A stretch of 64,000 bases of DNA from Pseudocercospora fijiensis CIRAD86 (taxonomy: Eukaryota; Ascomycota; Dothideomycetes; Mycosphaerellales; Mycosphaerellaceae): assembly GCF_000340215.1 (NCBI RefSeq), contig NW_006921532.1, forward strand, positions 5,852,849 to 5,916,848, in the 5' to 3' direction. Positions 23,275 to 34,281 of this stretch are shown one piece after another. The notes under the pieces were generated by a model, which worked only from the letters and a program-made list of their open reading frames with translations, was not told the DNA's origin and ran no database searches. A program made the translations under genes and the position numbers. Within the stretch, counting starts at the first letter, position 1. Each line of letters begins with the position of its first letter.

Positions 23275-26200
23275 ATGGCACTTCCATCATCTGATCCAGG
23301 GCAGAACGTGGGGTCGACGACATCACAGCCTGACTCCAGCAACAACGCTAGAGGCGAGATCGACCAGGCAACGGCTCAGGATGAAGACGTCGCAAATGGA
23401 GAGTATCCGCTTTCAGATGGCGAAGGTGTGACGGATCTGGCGGCGCTGGGTGCCGTTGTTCGCGACCAAGATGACCTCGAAAGAGACATAGGCCAGCAAG
23501 CCGACCAGCTTCTTACAGAGCAGGCGATCGAGAGAGAACAAAAGCGCTTGCAGAAGACGCTTAAAGAGAAGGAGCGCATGCAGACGGCCGTCAAGATCGC
23601 CGAGACGAACTTGGCTAAGCCTGCTGGGTCTGCCACTAAGAATAAGTATCGAGCCGAGATCGAACACTACAACGCCTTGATCGCAAATCTCGACAATGAC
23701 ATCGCACAGATCCAGAAGCGTATCGACGATCGGCAAGAGTCGTCTGAACAAGATGGCGAGACTCTTCTGGAGCAAGGTGCGAACAAGCGCTTGCCAGGTG
23801 AGAGCCAGCGCGAGTTCCTTATTCGTACGGGGAAGATTACACCCTTCTCAAAAATGGGTCGGCAGCTGTTGAAGACTTCGTCAAGCCTTGGAGAGCTGCT
23901 GCTTGACGAGGATCAGCAGGATGAGGATGAGGCAGAAGAGGAGCAGGCAGAGGCAGAAGCCGAGGCATCGATACAAGCTGGCCCCAAGTCGCATCAGTAC
24001 TTGCTGGCACCTGGCTTTGATCAGGAAGACACCAGCGCAGCTCCAAGCACTGCAGGCGACACTGAAGACGACGCTGCTTTAGCGCGGCGCTTGCAGGACG
24101 AGGAGGACGCCCGAGAACGTCCAGCCAAGAGACGGAGGCTCACGAGTAGACGACAGGCAAAAGCTGCATCTGTAGAACCAAGCACTGCTGCCGAAGAATT
24201 GGATGCTGCCTACGTGTCAGGTCTAGATGAGAATGGCATGGCGTCCGTCGGGAGATCGGGCGATGCTGCTGAGTCTGAAGACGATGACGCTGAAGGTGAT
24301 TTCACACTCACAACAGCCCCGCCGGTCAAGCGTTCACGCAAGGGCAAGCAGAAACAAAAAGCCATAACAAACTCTGAAGATGGCCAGGAAGACCTGGCTG
24401 GTATAGACGATGGCAATGAACAGGTATATCAAGCACGTTTACAGAGCTGGACTGAACGCCGAAGTGCGGCCAGAAAGCGTGCAAAGGAGAGAAGAACATC
24501 GATGCAAGAGGATGCAGATCACAGCGCGAGTGGTACCAAGTCTGAGACTCAGGATATCGTCGACTTGGAGCAAGTCGAAGAAGCGAAGCCTGAATGGCAA
24601 ATGCCTCATCCAACTCGTGCAGATGCTGAGTTCGAGGGAGGCTTCCGAATACCCGGCGATATTTATCCATCCCTGTTCGACTATCAAAAGACTGGTGTGC
24701 AGTGGCTGTGGGAACTCTACTCTCAACAAGTTGGCGGTATCATTGGAGACGAGATGGGTCTTGGAAAAACCATTCAGATCATCTCCTTCTTGGCTGGTCT
24801 GCACTATTCTGGCAAAATCCAGAAACCCATCATTGTTGTTTGCCCGGCCACAGTGATGAAGCAGTGGGTAAACGAGTTTCATCGCTGGTGGCCACCGCTG
24901 CGAGTCTCGATTCTGCATACTTCCGGCAGCGGCATGCTCGATGTCGGGCGAGAAAATCGGTACGAAGAAGCGCTTGAGGCAGAAGACTATTCAAGCAAGA
25001 AAACGCTAAGCAAAGGTCAGAAGGCCGCGAAGCGAATCCTCGACACTGTGACGAAACAAGGCCATGTTCTCGTCACAACCTACTCCGGTCTGCAGACGTA
25101 TGCCGAGTTACTGATACCTACCGATTGGGAGTACGCAGTGCTTGACGAGGGCCACAAGATCCGCAACCCAAATACAGCAATCACAATCTACTGCAAGGAG
25201 CTGTGCACTCATAATCGAGTCATTCTTTCGGGAACGCCAATGCAGAACAACCTCACCGAGCTGTGGTCCCTCTTCGACTTCGTGTTTCCAATGCGCCTAG
25301 GTACTCTGGTGAATTTCAAGAACCAGTTCGAAATCCCGATCAAGCATGGTGGTTACGCAAATGCATCAAATCTACAGGTTGAGACTGCCATGAAGTGTGC
25401 CGAGACGCTAAAAGACGCGATCTCGCCATATTTGCTCCAGCGTTTCAAGGTCGATGTCGCTGCCGACCTGCCTAAGAAGAGCGAGCGCGTGCTGTTTTGC
25501 AAGCTGACGAAGCTTCAACGAGAGGCCTACCAGTGGTTCCTTGACTCGGAAGACATGAAGTCAATCATGAATGGCAAGCGTCAAGCACTATATGGTGTCG
25601 ACATTCTGCGAAAGATCTGCAACCACCCGGATCTGGTTGAGCACAGAACACTGTCGAAGAAGTCTGAGTACAACTATGGTGACGGCAGGAAGTCAGGCAA
25701 GATGCAAGTCGTCAAATCGCTTCTCCAAGAATGGAAGCGCGATGGGCACAAGACACTGCTCTTTGCGCAGCATCGCATCATGCTGGACATCCTCGAACGA
25801 TTTATCGGCAATATGGCAGGGTTCTCTTATCGACGCATGGATGGCACAACTCCAATCAAGGAGCGACAGAATCTGGTCGACGAATTCAATAACGATCCAG
25901 ACTTGCATGTGTTCCTGCTCACCACTAAGGTCGGCGGACTTGGCGTTAATTTAACTGGTGCCAACCGAGTGATCATCTACGATCCTGACTGGAACCCGTC
26001 AACAGACGTGCAAGCACGAGAGCGAGCATGGCGTCTCGGCCAAAAGCGAGAGGTCCTGATATATCGCCTGATGACAGCGGGCACGATAGAAGAAAAGATA
26101 TACCACCGACAGATTTTCAAGCAATTTCTGACCAATAAGATCTTGAAGGACCCCAAACAGCGGCAAACGTTCCAGCTCAAGGATCTACACGACCTGTTCA

Positions 26201-27090
26201 CGCTCGGCGACTCTGCGGATGGTCAGACTGAAACTGGCAATATCTTCAAAGGCACTGAGGTGAAGTTTAAACAGGGCAACCTATCTACACCAGAAGATGG
26301 GACGGCTCCTGCTGGTGATGATCTGAGCAAGGTTGCTGGCATCTCACGCCAAGAGGAGTTTCATGGTGAGGATGACGGGCAGGAAGATAATTCGAAGGGC
26401 AGCAACAAGGAAGATCGCATGCTGTCCTCCATCTTTGCTGGCAATGGAGTCGCATCAGTCCAGGACCACGATGCCATCATCAATGGTCGTAAGACTGTAC
26501 GTGCTGATCCTACCATAATCCAACGGGAGGCGAAGCGTGTTGCTGCCGAAGCGGCTCGAGAACTCGAACGGGCAGGTGAAATCGCTAGAAGCCTCCCAGC
26601 CGGTGTGCCAACCTGGACCGGACAAGTCGGCACAGCAGGTCGCTCACCCTCACCGCCGCCTCGTCGTGGCGGAATGCGTGGAGGAATGCGCGGTGGCCGA
26701 GGAGGTCGTGGCGGTCCATCCTCATCCTCCGTCCTCGCCAATCTTCAAAATCGCCATATCGGCAGCGCAGCCAATACTGCTGCCGGAACTGCCTCTTCCG
26801 CCGGCTCTCGGGATGCGACGCCTGTGGGCAGAGGTCGCGCTGCACTTCGCAACGCTCCTCAGGGCAGGGACTTCTTGAAGCTCATCCGAGACTTTATGAT
26901 GCTGCACGATGGCGTCGTGCCTGCACAAATGCTCGTCGATCAATTCGACCGCCTGTGTCGAGGAAGCCCAGAACGCACAATGCAATTCAAAGAAATGCTG
27001 AGAACGATCGCGACTCTGGAGAAGGGTAGCACTCCTGGTAGGAGTAAATGGAGGCTGAAGGAAGAGTATAGGCCTCCTCCAAGGGCATGA
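23275..27090 (+). CDS. Transcription-coupled repair ATPase Rad26/CSB (ERCC6) homologue
   Basis: A SNF2-family DNA translocase that acts on stalled RNA polymerase II in transcription-coupled nucleotide excision repair, in the nucleus. A single exon encodes 1271 aa. The N-terminal segment (LGAVVRDQDDLERDIGQQAD) resembles the autoinhibitory leucine-rich latch known in this subfamily, followed by a coiled coil. An acidic, lysine-rich region (about residues 215-430) contains likely nuclear localisation signals (PAKRRRLTSRR, KRSRKGKQKQK). The ATPase core shows motif I DEMGLGKT at 492-499, DEGH at 624-627, SGTPMQNNL, and motif VI QARERAWRLGQ at about 913. The tail is Gly/Arg-rich (RRGGMRGGMRGGRGGRGG), and the last about 80 residues form a winged-helix-like end. 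Confidence in the subfamily is high because both the latch-like N terminus and core match CSB rather than other SNF2 groups. Confidence 0.93.
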   Translation: MALPSSDPGQNVGSTTSQPDSSNNARGEIDQATAQDEDVANGEYPLSDGEGVTDLAALGAVVRDQDDLERDIGQQADQLLTEQAIEREQKRLQKTLKEKERMQTAVKIAETNLAKPAGSATKNKYRAEIEHYNALIANLDNDIAQIQKRIDDRQESSEQDGETLLEQGANKRLPGESQREFLIRTGKITPFSKMGRQLLKTSSSLGELLLDEDQQDEDEAEEEQAEAEAEASIQAGPKSHQYLLAPGFDQEDTSAAPSTAGDTEDDAALARRLQDEEDARERPAKRRRLTSRRQAKAASVEPSTAAEELDAAYVSGLDENGMASVGRSGDAAESEDDDAEGDFTLTTAPPVKRSRKGKQKQKAITNSEDGQEDLAGIDDGNEQVYQARLQSWTERRSAARKRAKERRTSMQEDADHSASGTKSETQDIVDLEQVEEAKPEWQMPHPTRADAEFEGGFRIPGDIYPSLFDYQKTGVQWLWELYSQQVGGIIGDEMGLGKTIQIISFLAGLHYSGKIQKPIIVVCPATVMKQWVNEFHRWWPPLRVSILHTSGSGMLDVGRENRYEEALEAEDYSSKKTLSKGQKAAKRILDTVTKQGHVLVTTYSGLQTYAELLIPTDWEYAVLDEGHKIRNPNTAITIYCKELCTHNRVILSGTPMQNNLTELWSLFDFVFPMRLGTLVNFKNQFEIPIKHGGYANASNLQVETAMKCAETLKDAISPYLLQRFKVDVAADLPKKSERVLFCKLTKLQREAYQWFLDSEDMKSIMNGKRQALYGVDILRKICNHPDLVEHRTLSKKSEYNYGDGRKSGKMQVVKSLLQEWKRDGHKTLLFAQHRIMLDILERFIGNMAGFSYRRMDGTTPIKERQNLVDEFNNDPDLHVFLLTTKVGGLGVNLTGANRVIIYDPDWNPSTDVQARERAWRLGQKREVLIYRLMTAGTIEEKIYHRQIFKQFLTNKILKDPKQRQTFQLKDLHDLFTLGDSADGQTETGNIFKGTEVKFKQGNLSTPEDGTAPAGDDLSKVAGISRQEEFHGEDDGQEDNSKGSNKEDRMLSSIFAGNGVASVQDHDAIINGRKTVRADPTIIQREAKRVAAEAARELERAGEIARSLPAGVPTWTGQVGTAGRSPSPPPRRGGMRGGMRGGRGGRGGPSSSSVLANLQNRHIGSAANTAAGTASSAGSRDATPVGRGRAALRNAPQGRDFLKLIRDFMMLHDGVVPAQMLVDQFDRLCRGSPERTMQFKEMLRTIATLEKGSTPGRSKWRLKEEYRPPPRA

Positions 27091-28470
27091 TGATGACAAG
27101 GTATGTATATACCAGGTAGCACAGAACTGTGATGATGAGTCAACATTCCGAATGTCCGAGCGACCTCATCCCATGTCTTGTTTATTCTTGACCATTGTGA
27201 CTTCCTGCTGAACGAGTTTTTCGAATTCGTATTTTCGTACCACCGATGGATATAGCCATTAGCGACTGCAGCGGCAGATATTAACTCTTGAACAAGAAAA
27301 AGCTTGTGAGCTACATATGCTACACGTAGCCTCGCATTTGTGCACAAGTACGATTATGGGAGTGGAATGAGTGCCTTGAATCTTGTTTTGTGACTCGACG
27401 AGCGGCTTGCTCTTATTAGAATCTTCTGTGATGGAGCACCCAAGGCTGATGGCGCATAAGTTCTGTTACCTACTTATTAGAGCGGCGAAGTCGAGGAATT
27501 CTGAGTGAGGTCGTGTATTATTAAGTCTACTTCTTTATATCCTAGAGAAGCAGAATTGGATAATAAGGTCGAGCGTACGGCACGCCTTCTATCTCTAGAG
27601 AGGATTCTAAAGATTTAGACATAGGAACACGAAATATAGAGCACGACTTAATATACGATTCACACCGAGGTCGTTAGGTATCGTAGAATTCGCTTCTGTG
27701 ATGCTTTCTTGATGAAAGATAACAAGTACTGAATCTGATTGCATAGACGACATGAATTTCTAGAAGGAAGCAAGAAAAGGTAAGTGAGGGAATGGAATGG
27801 AATGCTAGACACTCATTTGTAACGCTTCGCGCAAATTTGCCGCTGTAAATATGGATTTCGGTGGTCCACAGCCTTGTCTTTCTTGCAGCTGGGCTTCAGT
27901 CGCTTTCCTCTCCTCTCCGGAACGTGCCTCGACAAACAACGGCATATCAATTCAACGCTAGGAGCACAGTATCCGCCTGTATATAGAGTTGAGGACGAAG
28001 GTAAAGTGTTCCGCTCTTGATACTGCCCTGACTGAAAAGAGGCAAGAAACGAGCGCCGGTCCTTGGAGAGCTTTTTGAGCAGGAGGCAAGAAGAGCTTGT
28101 GAGTGAGTGAGTGTGGTTGCTATTGCGAGCGTTTTGGAGTCGTGAAGAGTGGTGTGAGCCTGCCTTAAGTATAGTTCCTTCCGTATAGGCGTTTTTTCGT
28201 ATCCGGACTATCGCGCTATGGACCTAGTTGTCTGTGTGAGTGAGATGAGGATATGTCAACGATCGCGTAGACTCGACTCAGCTCACCGCGCTTTCTACGC
28301 TTTCTTATTGTGTTCTCATTCTTCATCTATCCTACACGCTCCACCCCATTCAGCTCGAAAATCCAATGCATCTTTTCAGCGTTCTAGCCGCCGACTCATT
28401 TCCATGGTACAGTCATCTCTCGTCGAGTCATTAAGTCATCAAGTTATTCCCGCATGAGAGTATCAAAACA
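27091..28470. other. Convergent gene-poor region
   Basis: About 1.4 kb between the 3' ends of rad26 and the next minus-strand gene. A TA-rich, decayed-looking segment lies inside. The remainder shows no recognisable gene or RNA. Confidence 0.5.
27400..27700. other. TA-rich segment, possible decayed (RIP-affected) element
   Basis: Base composition shifts abruptly to TA-rich text with many TATA, TTA and TAG words and few CA/TG dinucleotides, unlike its flanks. It encodes nothing. The pattern is what repeat-induced point mutation leaves in old transposon copies, but no terminal repeats or family motif were seen. Confidence 0.3.
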
Positions 28471-29323
28471 TCAGAACTCCTTCTCCACTACCCCCTTCAA
28501 CCACAAATCCACCTTACTCTCCGTCGCTTCAGCATCTTCCTTCGCTTTGAGGTCTTCGGAGTCATTCTCAGAACCAATAATGGGGTTAGAGTGATCGAGC
28601 GGACCTCCTCGAAACTGTCCGTGGCTTTGCCCCGGCTCTTGCGCGGAGCTGTTCTCGTAGACGATCTGCATTTCCGCACCACTCTCCGGGTCCGCCATCA
28701 TCATCTCCTCCTCCCCATCGTCGTAAAACATTGGGCGAGGATCCCTCCCGAGGCGGCGCGATCTCTGGACGTCCTGACCTTCGCTATAGGCGCGTTGGAT
28801 ATCCTCCAAGAGCGGGAAGCGGCGCTTGAGTTTCTGAATGGCGGCGGTGGCCGTGTCTGAACTTGCCAGGTAGCCGATTCCTTGTGCAGTTTCGAGTGTG
28901 GCGAATTTCAGTGCGGTCTGCGCGTAATCAAAGCTGACACCCGCAGCCTGGCTGGCGGCGGCGATTGCGTGCTGAGAGAAAGTCAAGCCTACATTCGATA
29001 GCTTCATGGCGGTACCAGAATTGACGAGGCATTTTTCTTCCGGATACTGTTTGCCTGAATTAGCAGTTGTATATTAGAAAGCGGATAGATGAATGCGTTA
29101 CCTTCTTGCGTGGGCTGGTCTTGCTAATAGCGGTCCACTCTTCATCAGAGCCAAACTCTTCGTCACACTCGAAGTCTTCGTTGAGGTAATCGCACGGCGC
29201 TTTGTTAAACTCCTCGTAGACGTTGCGGTTGAAGTTGAAGCCGTTCACTGCGTTGTTAGTAGCGAGCGACGCTTTTTGGTAGAAGGACTTCGCCGACTCG
29301 GCGAATTTTGCGCCGAAAGGCAT
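28471..29323 (-). CDS. Conserved-looking fungal protein of unknown function
   Basis: I do not recognise the family. Exons 29323-29102 and 29046-28471 with a 55-nt intron (GTAACG donor, GCTAAT branch, CAAACAG acceptor) give about 265 aa. The N-terminal 30 residues (MPFGAKFAESAKSFYQKASL) could form an amphipathic helix. An acidic segment (NEDFECDEEFGSDEEW) follows. The middle is alanine-rich and probably helical (FSQHAIAAASQAAGVSFDYA, ETAQGIGYLASSDTATAAI), and the C terminus is polar and acidic. A nearer acceptor at AATTCAG would shift the frame, so the chosen one is supported by phase. Location and role cannot be inferred; the orderly helical middle argues for a real gene. Confidence 0.7.
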
Positions 29324-30844
29324 GATGGGCGGTCAGGGGTAATCAAGCGAGTGTTGGCGAGTGTTGTCGAGTGTCGCCGGCGACTCGAGATCCAATTCCA
29401 ACCCAGCGGCGGCGAGGGCGAGGGCGAGGGCGAGGTCGAGGGGAAATAGCGAGTAGCAGATAGCGAACTGCAAAAAGCGGCGACGTTGGCCGCGACGATT
29501 GTGGCAGACAGCGGATGGCTTAAGCTGTCAGAAGGCGCTTATTTTCCGCGTTGCAGTGGTGTCGTGAGGTGAGGATGACTTGAAGACGCAAGGTTTACAT
29601 TGAAGCTCAAGCTTGAAGATTAAGCTTCAGGGCAACCAGGCCACTCATGCGGCACCTTGAACCCTTTCACTTTCACTGTTGCGGCCTGAAATATTCCCCG
29701 CTGCGTCAGGCTGAAGTCGCTGTACTCGTGAAGACGGTATGGCGGATGGAAAGCGTGCCGAACAACCATGCCGAGCTTCGGGCCGATGTGGAGATGTTGA
29801 TACCGCAGCCAAGACCAGTGCTCTTTCACTGCGATTTCCTGATCATAGAGTGATCATTGGAAACGGATTCTGGTGATAGAAAAATCTCTCACAAATTCCC
29901 TTCAGGAACGCCTCTTTACCCTACGCATTCGGCGCAAGTTCTGTTCGTGGAACTCCCCAATTGGATCTACTCTAGGTAATGTGCTGATACAGAAAGGCCG
30001 ATGACGAGGATCCAGCATTGATTGAGCAGCGCACAAGTGCTTTGCTGTCTATTCATTGATGGATAAATCTGAAGAGAACGGTTTCGCCCCTCAGACGCCA
30101 AGTTGCTATGCGCCTGTTGTGCATCAGCCGCCGCTGGCTTACGGCAGCTCTTCGTAAGCTGTGAGCGCAAAAAATCAGCCTATTATTTCTATTGTGTCGT
30201 CCGTCGAATGACGGCGGAATACTCCAAGTTTCCCAATGATTTGGGATGCTCTTGAGTCAGCGCCTCGCGGGCACTATTTCACTGTTCTGTGGGGGAACAA
30301 ATGCTGCCAGCTATGGGGTTGAGCTTGCGGCACCCAAACTTCACGCAAGGGTGATGATGGATCGTTAGCGTGGCACGCGGCCGCGTGTTGCCCGGAGGCG
30401 TAATCCTCGAAATTCGGGAATCGATATTCCTAATGAACGACCTTGTGGCAGACCCTCGTATTGCTTGTATAACCTTCACATCTAGATTGTCACAATGCAC
30501 ACTTATATTCATGGTAATCGTCCGCTATGACTTCAGTATCAAGTCTGGTGCAATCTAGTTTCGTCGAAGGGAAGCGTATCGGTTCGCTAGTAAAAATGGT
30601 ATCGGGGAAGGTGAGTTTGCATTCGCATCTGGCACTGTCATTAGAATCAGTGCGGCAACGATATAGCAACTGGCTATCAATGATCCTGTGCATCTTGGAT
30701 GCCCTCCGCGCCCTGCGTGGGCGAGTCTTACTATCAATTCCATGCGCCCTCTCCGTCTGAAAATGTGCTGCCGACGACTGTTGCTAGCAAATCAAGTGAT
30801 TCCGAGTCCATGAACGCCTGATGAACCTTGCAAGCCAGCTCCCC
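29324..30844. other. Gene-poor intergenic region
   Basis: About 1.5 kb. A minus-strand open stretch at 29620-29870 has protein-like composition (HLHIGPKLGMVVRHAFHPPY, EYSDFSLTQRGIFQAATVKV) ending at a stop codon at 29620. I found no upstream exon with proper splice signals, so it may be an exon remnant. The hexanucleotide repeat at 29411-29440 lies in the leader of the preceding gene. Nothing else is recognised. Confidence 0.35.
29411..29440. repeat. (GGCGAG)n hexanucleotide repeat
   Basis: Four perfect GGCGAG units plus one variant (GTCGAG), about 90 bp upstream of the start codon of the minus-strand gene ending at 28471. Confidence 0.85.
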
Positions 30845-31821
30845 TTACGAAGGCGGCTTGGCGTCGCTACTTGAGGCTGGCTGAGTTGAGTTCTCAGGAC
30901 GCTTTTGATACTCGCTATTCCCTAGACCGTATGGAGACGTGTGGGGCCGCGCGTCCGCTACAGCAGCGGCCTGTCGAAGTTGGGTCATGCCGTCGTGATG
31001 CACGTCCTCGCGTGCCACGACTGGCGCCGCTGGAGGTGCGCGTTGCTGCTCCATCTCACGACGCAACTGCTCTTCAGCGCCATATGGACGTTCGGCAGCG
31101 TGGACGTGCTGTGCTTGCGATGCGGCTCCGCTGGACAAATTGACGTGTGAAGGGGCGGGTGGGAAGTCGGCTTGATTTTCCAGAAGTCGCGATTGAAGGC
31201 CGAGGATGTATTCTCTCAGTTGATAGTTTTCATTCTGCAATGTTTTGTAGTTTTGGTCCATGGTTTGGAACTCCTTGACCTGTTCTTCGAGCTTCTTGAT
31301 ATATCCTTCCTTTCGCTGTCGAAATGCGCGCTGTCGAGATGTTAGCGAGCCATAAAAAAATCAAACGCAAATATCATCATCAGCTCCAGGCTCGATCATG
31401 ATCATTGATGGATTGCACTCGGCCATGCATGGGGCAATATCATGGCCAATGCTTCGTTCCGTTCAGAGAAGGCGATTTTCAGACGTTTTCAGTGAGGCAT
31501 CGCAGGGTAGGCATTGATCGATCCTCAGTTGACACATCGATCGGACTAACATACCTGTGCTGCTCTATTTTGTGCGGCCCTCTTGCTCGTCGACAGTTCA
31601 CGCTTGCCTTTGCGATCTGCGCCATCGGCATCCCCACTCATGTCGTACTGTCCAGTCACGTTGGGGTCAAGTCGATCGTGAGGGCTTTGCGAATCGGAGG
31701 GCGGATATGGATTATCAGCAGCTGGCTGGGGACCAGAGGGCGGAGGTGGATAGGGAGCGGGAGCAGAGCCAGAGCCACTGGCTGCGAGTAGATGCTCGCG
31801 TAAACCTTTGGAAGGCAGCAT
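30845..31821 (-). CDS. AP-1/Yap-like bZIP transcription factor
   Basis: Nuclear DNA-binding regulator, probably of stress responses. Exons 31821-31555 and 31330-30845 give about 250 aa. The basic region spans the splice junction: KRAAQNRAAQ at the end of exon 1 joins RAFRQRKEGYIKKLEEQV, rebuilding the Pap1/Yap signature N85-x-x-A-Q-x-x-F-R93. A leucine-zipper heptad region follows (LEEQV, MDQNYKTLQ, YQLREYILGL). Flanking regions are Pro/Gly/Ser-rich (N) and Gln/Pro/Ala-rich (C); I see no paired cysteine-rich redox domains of the Yap1 kind. The intron is 224 nt, long for this window. The 5' end is uncertain: an alternative model starts at an ATG near 31902 with an intron joining to GT-TTA-CGC within the present exon. 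Confidence 0.82.
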
Positions 31822-33702
31822 CAGTCAGCATGGTCGGGTACGGACATACGGGGCTCATATGCGGTAGGTGGGGAGCAGATTACTAGCACATACTCATTTC
31901 GATCCCTTCCTGTAGAAAGGACGGGTACAGTCAGCCTTAGAAGTCGTGTGCGACCAGCCAAGCTTTTGATCAAGACTCACCTGGGCGCGCGCGTGTTGCA
32001 TTTTCCCGGCCGAGACTCGAGCCAGCAGAACAGCAGAAGGCGCTTCTCGAGCTCGTTGGTAGTATGACGAGGGCGGGGATGAGGCAGAGCAAAAGCGCAA
32101 GTATTGGGCGGCGTGGTTGATGTCGGTCGGGGCTCAGGGTGGATGGGCGACGGATGTCTGCGCAGCGGCCGGGTTAGCATGATTGCGCATGCGCAGCGGC
32201 GAGTACTGTATGATCCGGCTGCGTGCCAGCACCGAACCCGGGCCCGTCGTGCGGCATCATGGTAGGCCGTGGCAAGTGGCTGGTTGTTGCTGAGAGATCG
32301 GGGGGAGTCAACTTACAGGCGATGCGAAGCCCACGAGAAGCTCGAGATGATTAGGTAAGGTTCTGCGAGCCTCTGATATATGCGAGGCGAGGCGAGAAGG
32401 CAGCGAGCATGGATGTCGCCTCCACTCCACTGTGCCAAGTGCCTCGCACATCGGCGCGGCGGGTGTGTCAGCAAGCGCCGCCCCCGCTCGGCAGGAAGCT
32501 GTTCTCACTGCCCTCTTGGATCGTGCGAGAAAATAATGCCACCGCACCGCACCGCTGCAAGATCGTGTGAAGCAATTCTTCTACCATACCCCGGCATCGA
32601 CACAAAGCATAACACTAACAGTCAAGCTGGCCGGAGCCTGCCATGCGCCATCAACCCTTGCACGTCGTCCCGGAAAAGCAGGAGCGACTACAGCATATCA
32701 TAACGCGGCGATCCCGAGCCTTCCGCCGGTCCATCAACCACCAGCAACGCGCCGATGACAAATCGGAGCGAGCTTTCACGAGATAAAACAATGCTCACTG
32801 TGACTAAGTACAGGGTATGGCCACTCTGATGATGCCCTGGAGTTATTATGCCGACCTCTGACTTCGTCGCGCTTATTAACAGGCCATCTTGAATGCTTGA
32901 TTGGTGCCTTGCAGAGTTCACAAGGCTTCGACAGGCCTAGACGAGAGCTTCGTGTGTCCCGAAACAAGGGAGTCGCCCTGTCCATCGCATCCGCACAGAC
33001 GATACGAGCTTTATTATCTGATACGGCCTCCTCAGAAGCGGCAAGCCACTTCACATCGACTCGTGCTCAGTCTGCGTTTGAAGTTCAGTGATCGCTACTA
33101 GGTAGCGCACCTTAATACGGACCATTGCTTGGTTGTTGCCATGTATGGCTACCCAACGCTCCAGACGACATCTCTCACAGGCCTGAGTTGCCATGTCCAA
33201 ACCTTTGCTGACAAGGGTCGGCGATTCGGGGTTATCACAAAACATGTGGTCAGATCTAATAATAATTCCAAGTCGATCATGGAATACAACATGGCATGTC
33301 CAGAACCGGTACCCGCGTCGCTCACTTCAATCCTCGACCGATGCAGCGAAGGCATTCGTGAGCGTTGCCGGCTCAGCTCGGTGTCATGACTGCGACCTGA
33401 CTTTGGACCTTCCATTGCTTTGCTGTGAAACACCGCCGATTTGCGAGTGAGCCATTGTATGAGGGAGTTGAGGGCGAGCTTGATAACCGTCACGTACATG
33501 ATAGTTAGCAAACGCTTAGGCTGTATGTGAAAGTCACAAATGTTCTCAGATCGTGGTTATTGCCAGCCAGCTAGACAATACCTAGTAATAATGTTGAAGC
33601 CATTGATTTCGGGCCCGCATCAAAATTCCAAGCATACCCTCCACCTCACCTACTTCACCTTCACGACTGACCTCCGTTCCACCCTGCACAAGTCCAACGA
33701 CC
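31822..33702. promoter_or_regulatory. Divergent intergenic region, bZIP and oligoribonuclease genes
   Basis: About 1.9 kb. The part next to the bZIP gene (31.9-32.5 kb) is GC-rich and may hold an upstream leader exon. I recognise no other protein or RNA gene. Confidence 0.4.
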
Positions 33703-34281
33703 ATGCCAGAATCACGCTCCACGGAACCACTTGTATGGATCGACTGCGAAATGACCGGTCTAGACACTTCAAAAGACACAATCATGTCCATAGCCTGCTT
33801 CATAACCGACCACGAACTAAACCTACTTGACCCAAACGGCTACGAAGCAATAATCTCCCACACCGAAACCCAACTCGGCACCATGGGAGAATGGTGTAAA
33901 TCCCACCACGGCTCCTCAGGCCTCACAGACGCCTGTCTCACCTCCTCAACAACCGCCGAAACCGCAGCTACCGAATTGCTCTCCTACATCCAGAAATTCG
34001 CCCCGGAACGCAAGAAGGCGCTGCTGGCGGGCAATACTGTACACGCGGATCAAAGGTTTTTGAGGCAGGAGCCTTGGAGGAAGGTGGTGAGTCATTTGCA
34101 TCATAGGATTCTGGATGTGAGTTCTATAAAAGAGGCGGCGAGGAGGTGGGCGAGTGAAGAGGTTATCAAGAAGAGTCCGCAGAAGATGGGGAAACATGAG
34201 GCTAAGGCGGATATCTTGGAGAGTATTGAGGAGGCGAGGTTTTATAAGAGGGTGTTTTTTGACAAGGCGGTTTTGGAGTGA
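33703..34281 (+). CDS. Oligoribonuclease (Rex2-type DEDDh 3'-5' exonuclease)
   Basis: Degrades very short RNA oligonucleotides to mononucleotides; the fungal homologue Rex2 works in mitochondria and also matures small RNAs. A single exon encodes 192 aa, the usual size of the core. All DEDDh residues are visible: D14 and E16 (WIDCEMTGLD), D116 (GNTVHADQRFL), H165 and D170 (KHEAKADI). The start ATG follows a pyrimidine-rich leader. No mitochondrial presequence is encoded in this exon, so the protein may be cytosolic or the targeting exon may have been missed. Codon use changes from C-ending to G/T-ending in the second half. Confidence 0.93.
   Translation: MPESRSTEPLVWIDCEMTGLDTSKDTIMSIACFITDHELNLLDPNGYEAIISHTETQLGTMGEWCKSHHGSSGLTDACLTSSTTAETAATELLSYIQKFAPERKKALLAGNTVHADQRFLRQEPWRKVVSHLHHRILDVSSIKEAARRWASEEVIKKSPQKMGKHEAKADILESIEEARFYKRVFFDKAVLE

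Noticed and set aside
29620..29870. Short minus-strand frame with protein-like text (GMVVRHAFHPPYRLHEY)
   Set aside because: No start codon context, no upstream exon with acceptable splice signals and no family recognised; noted only in the intergenic entry.
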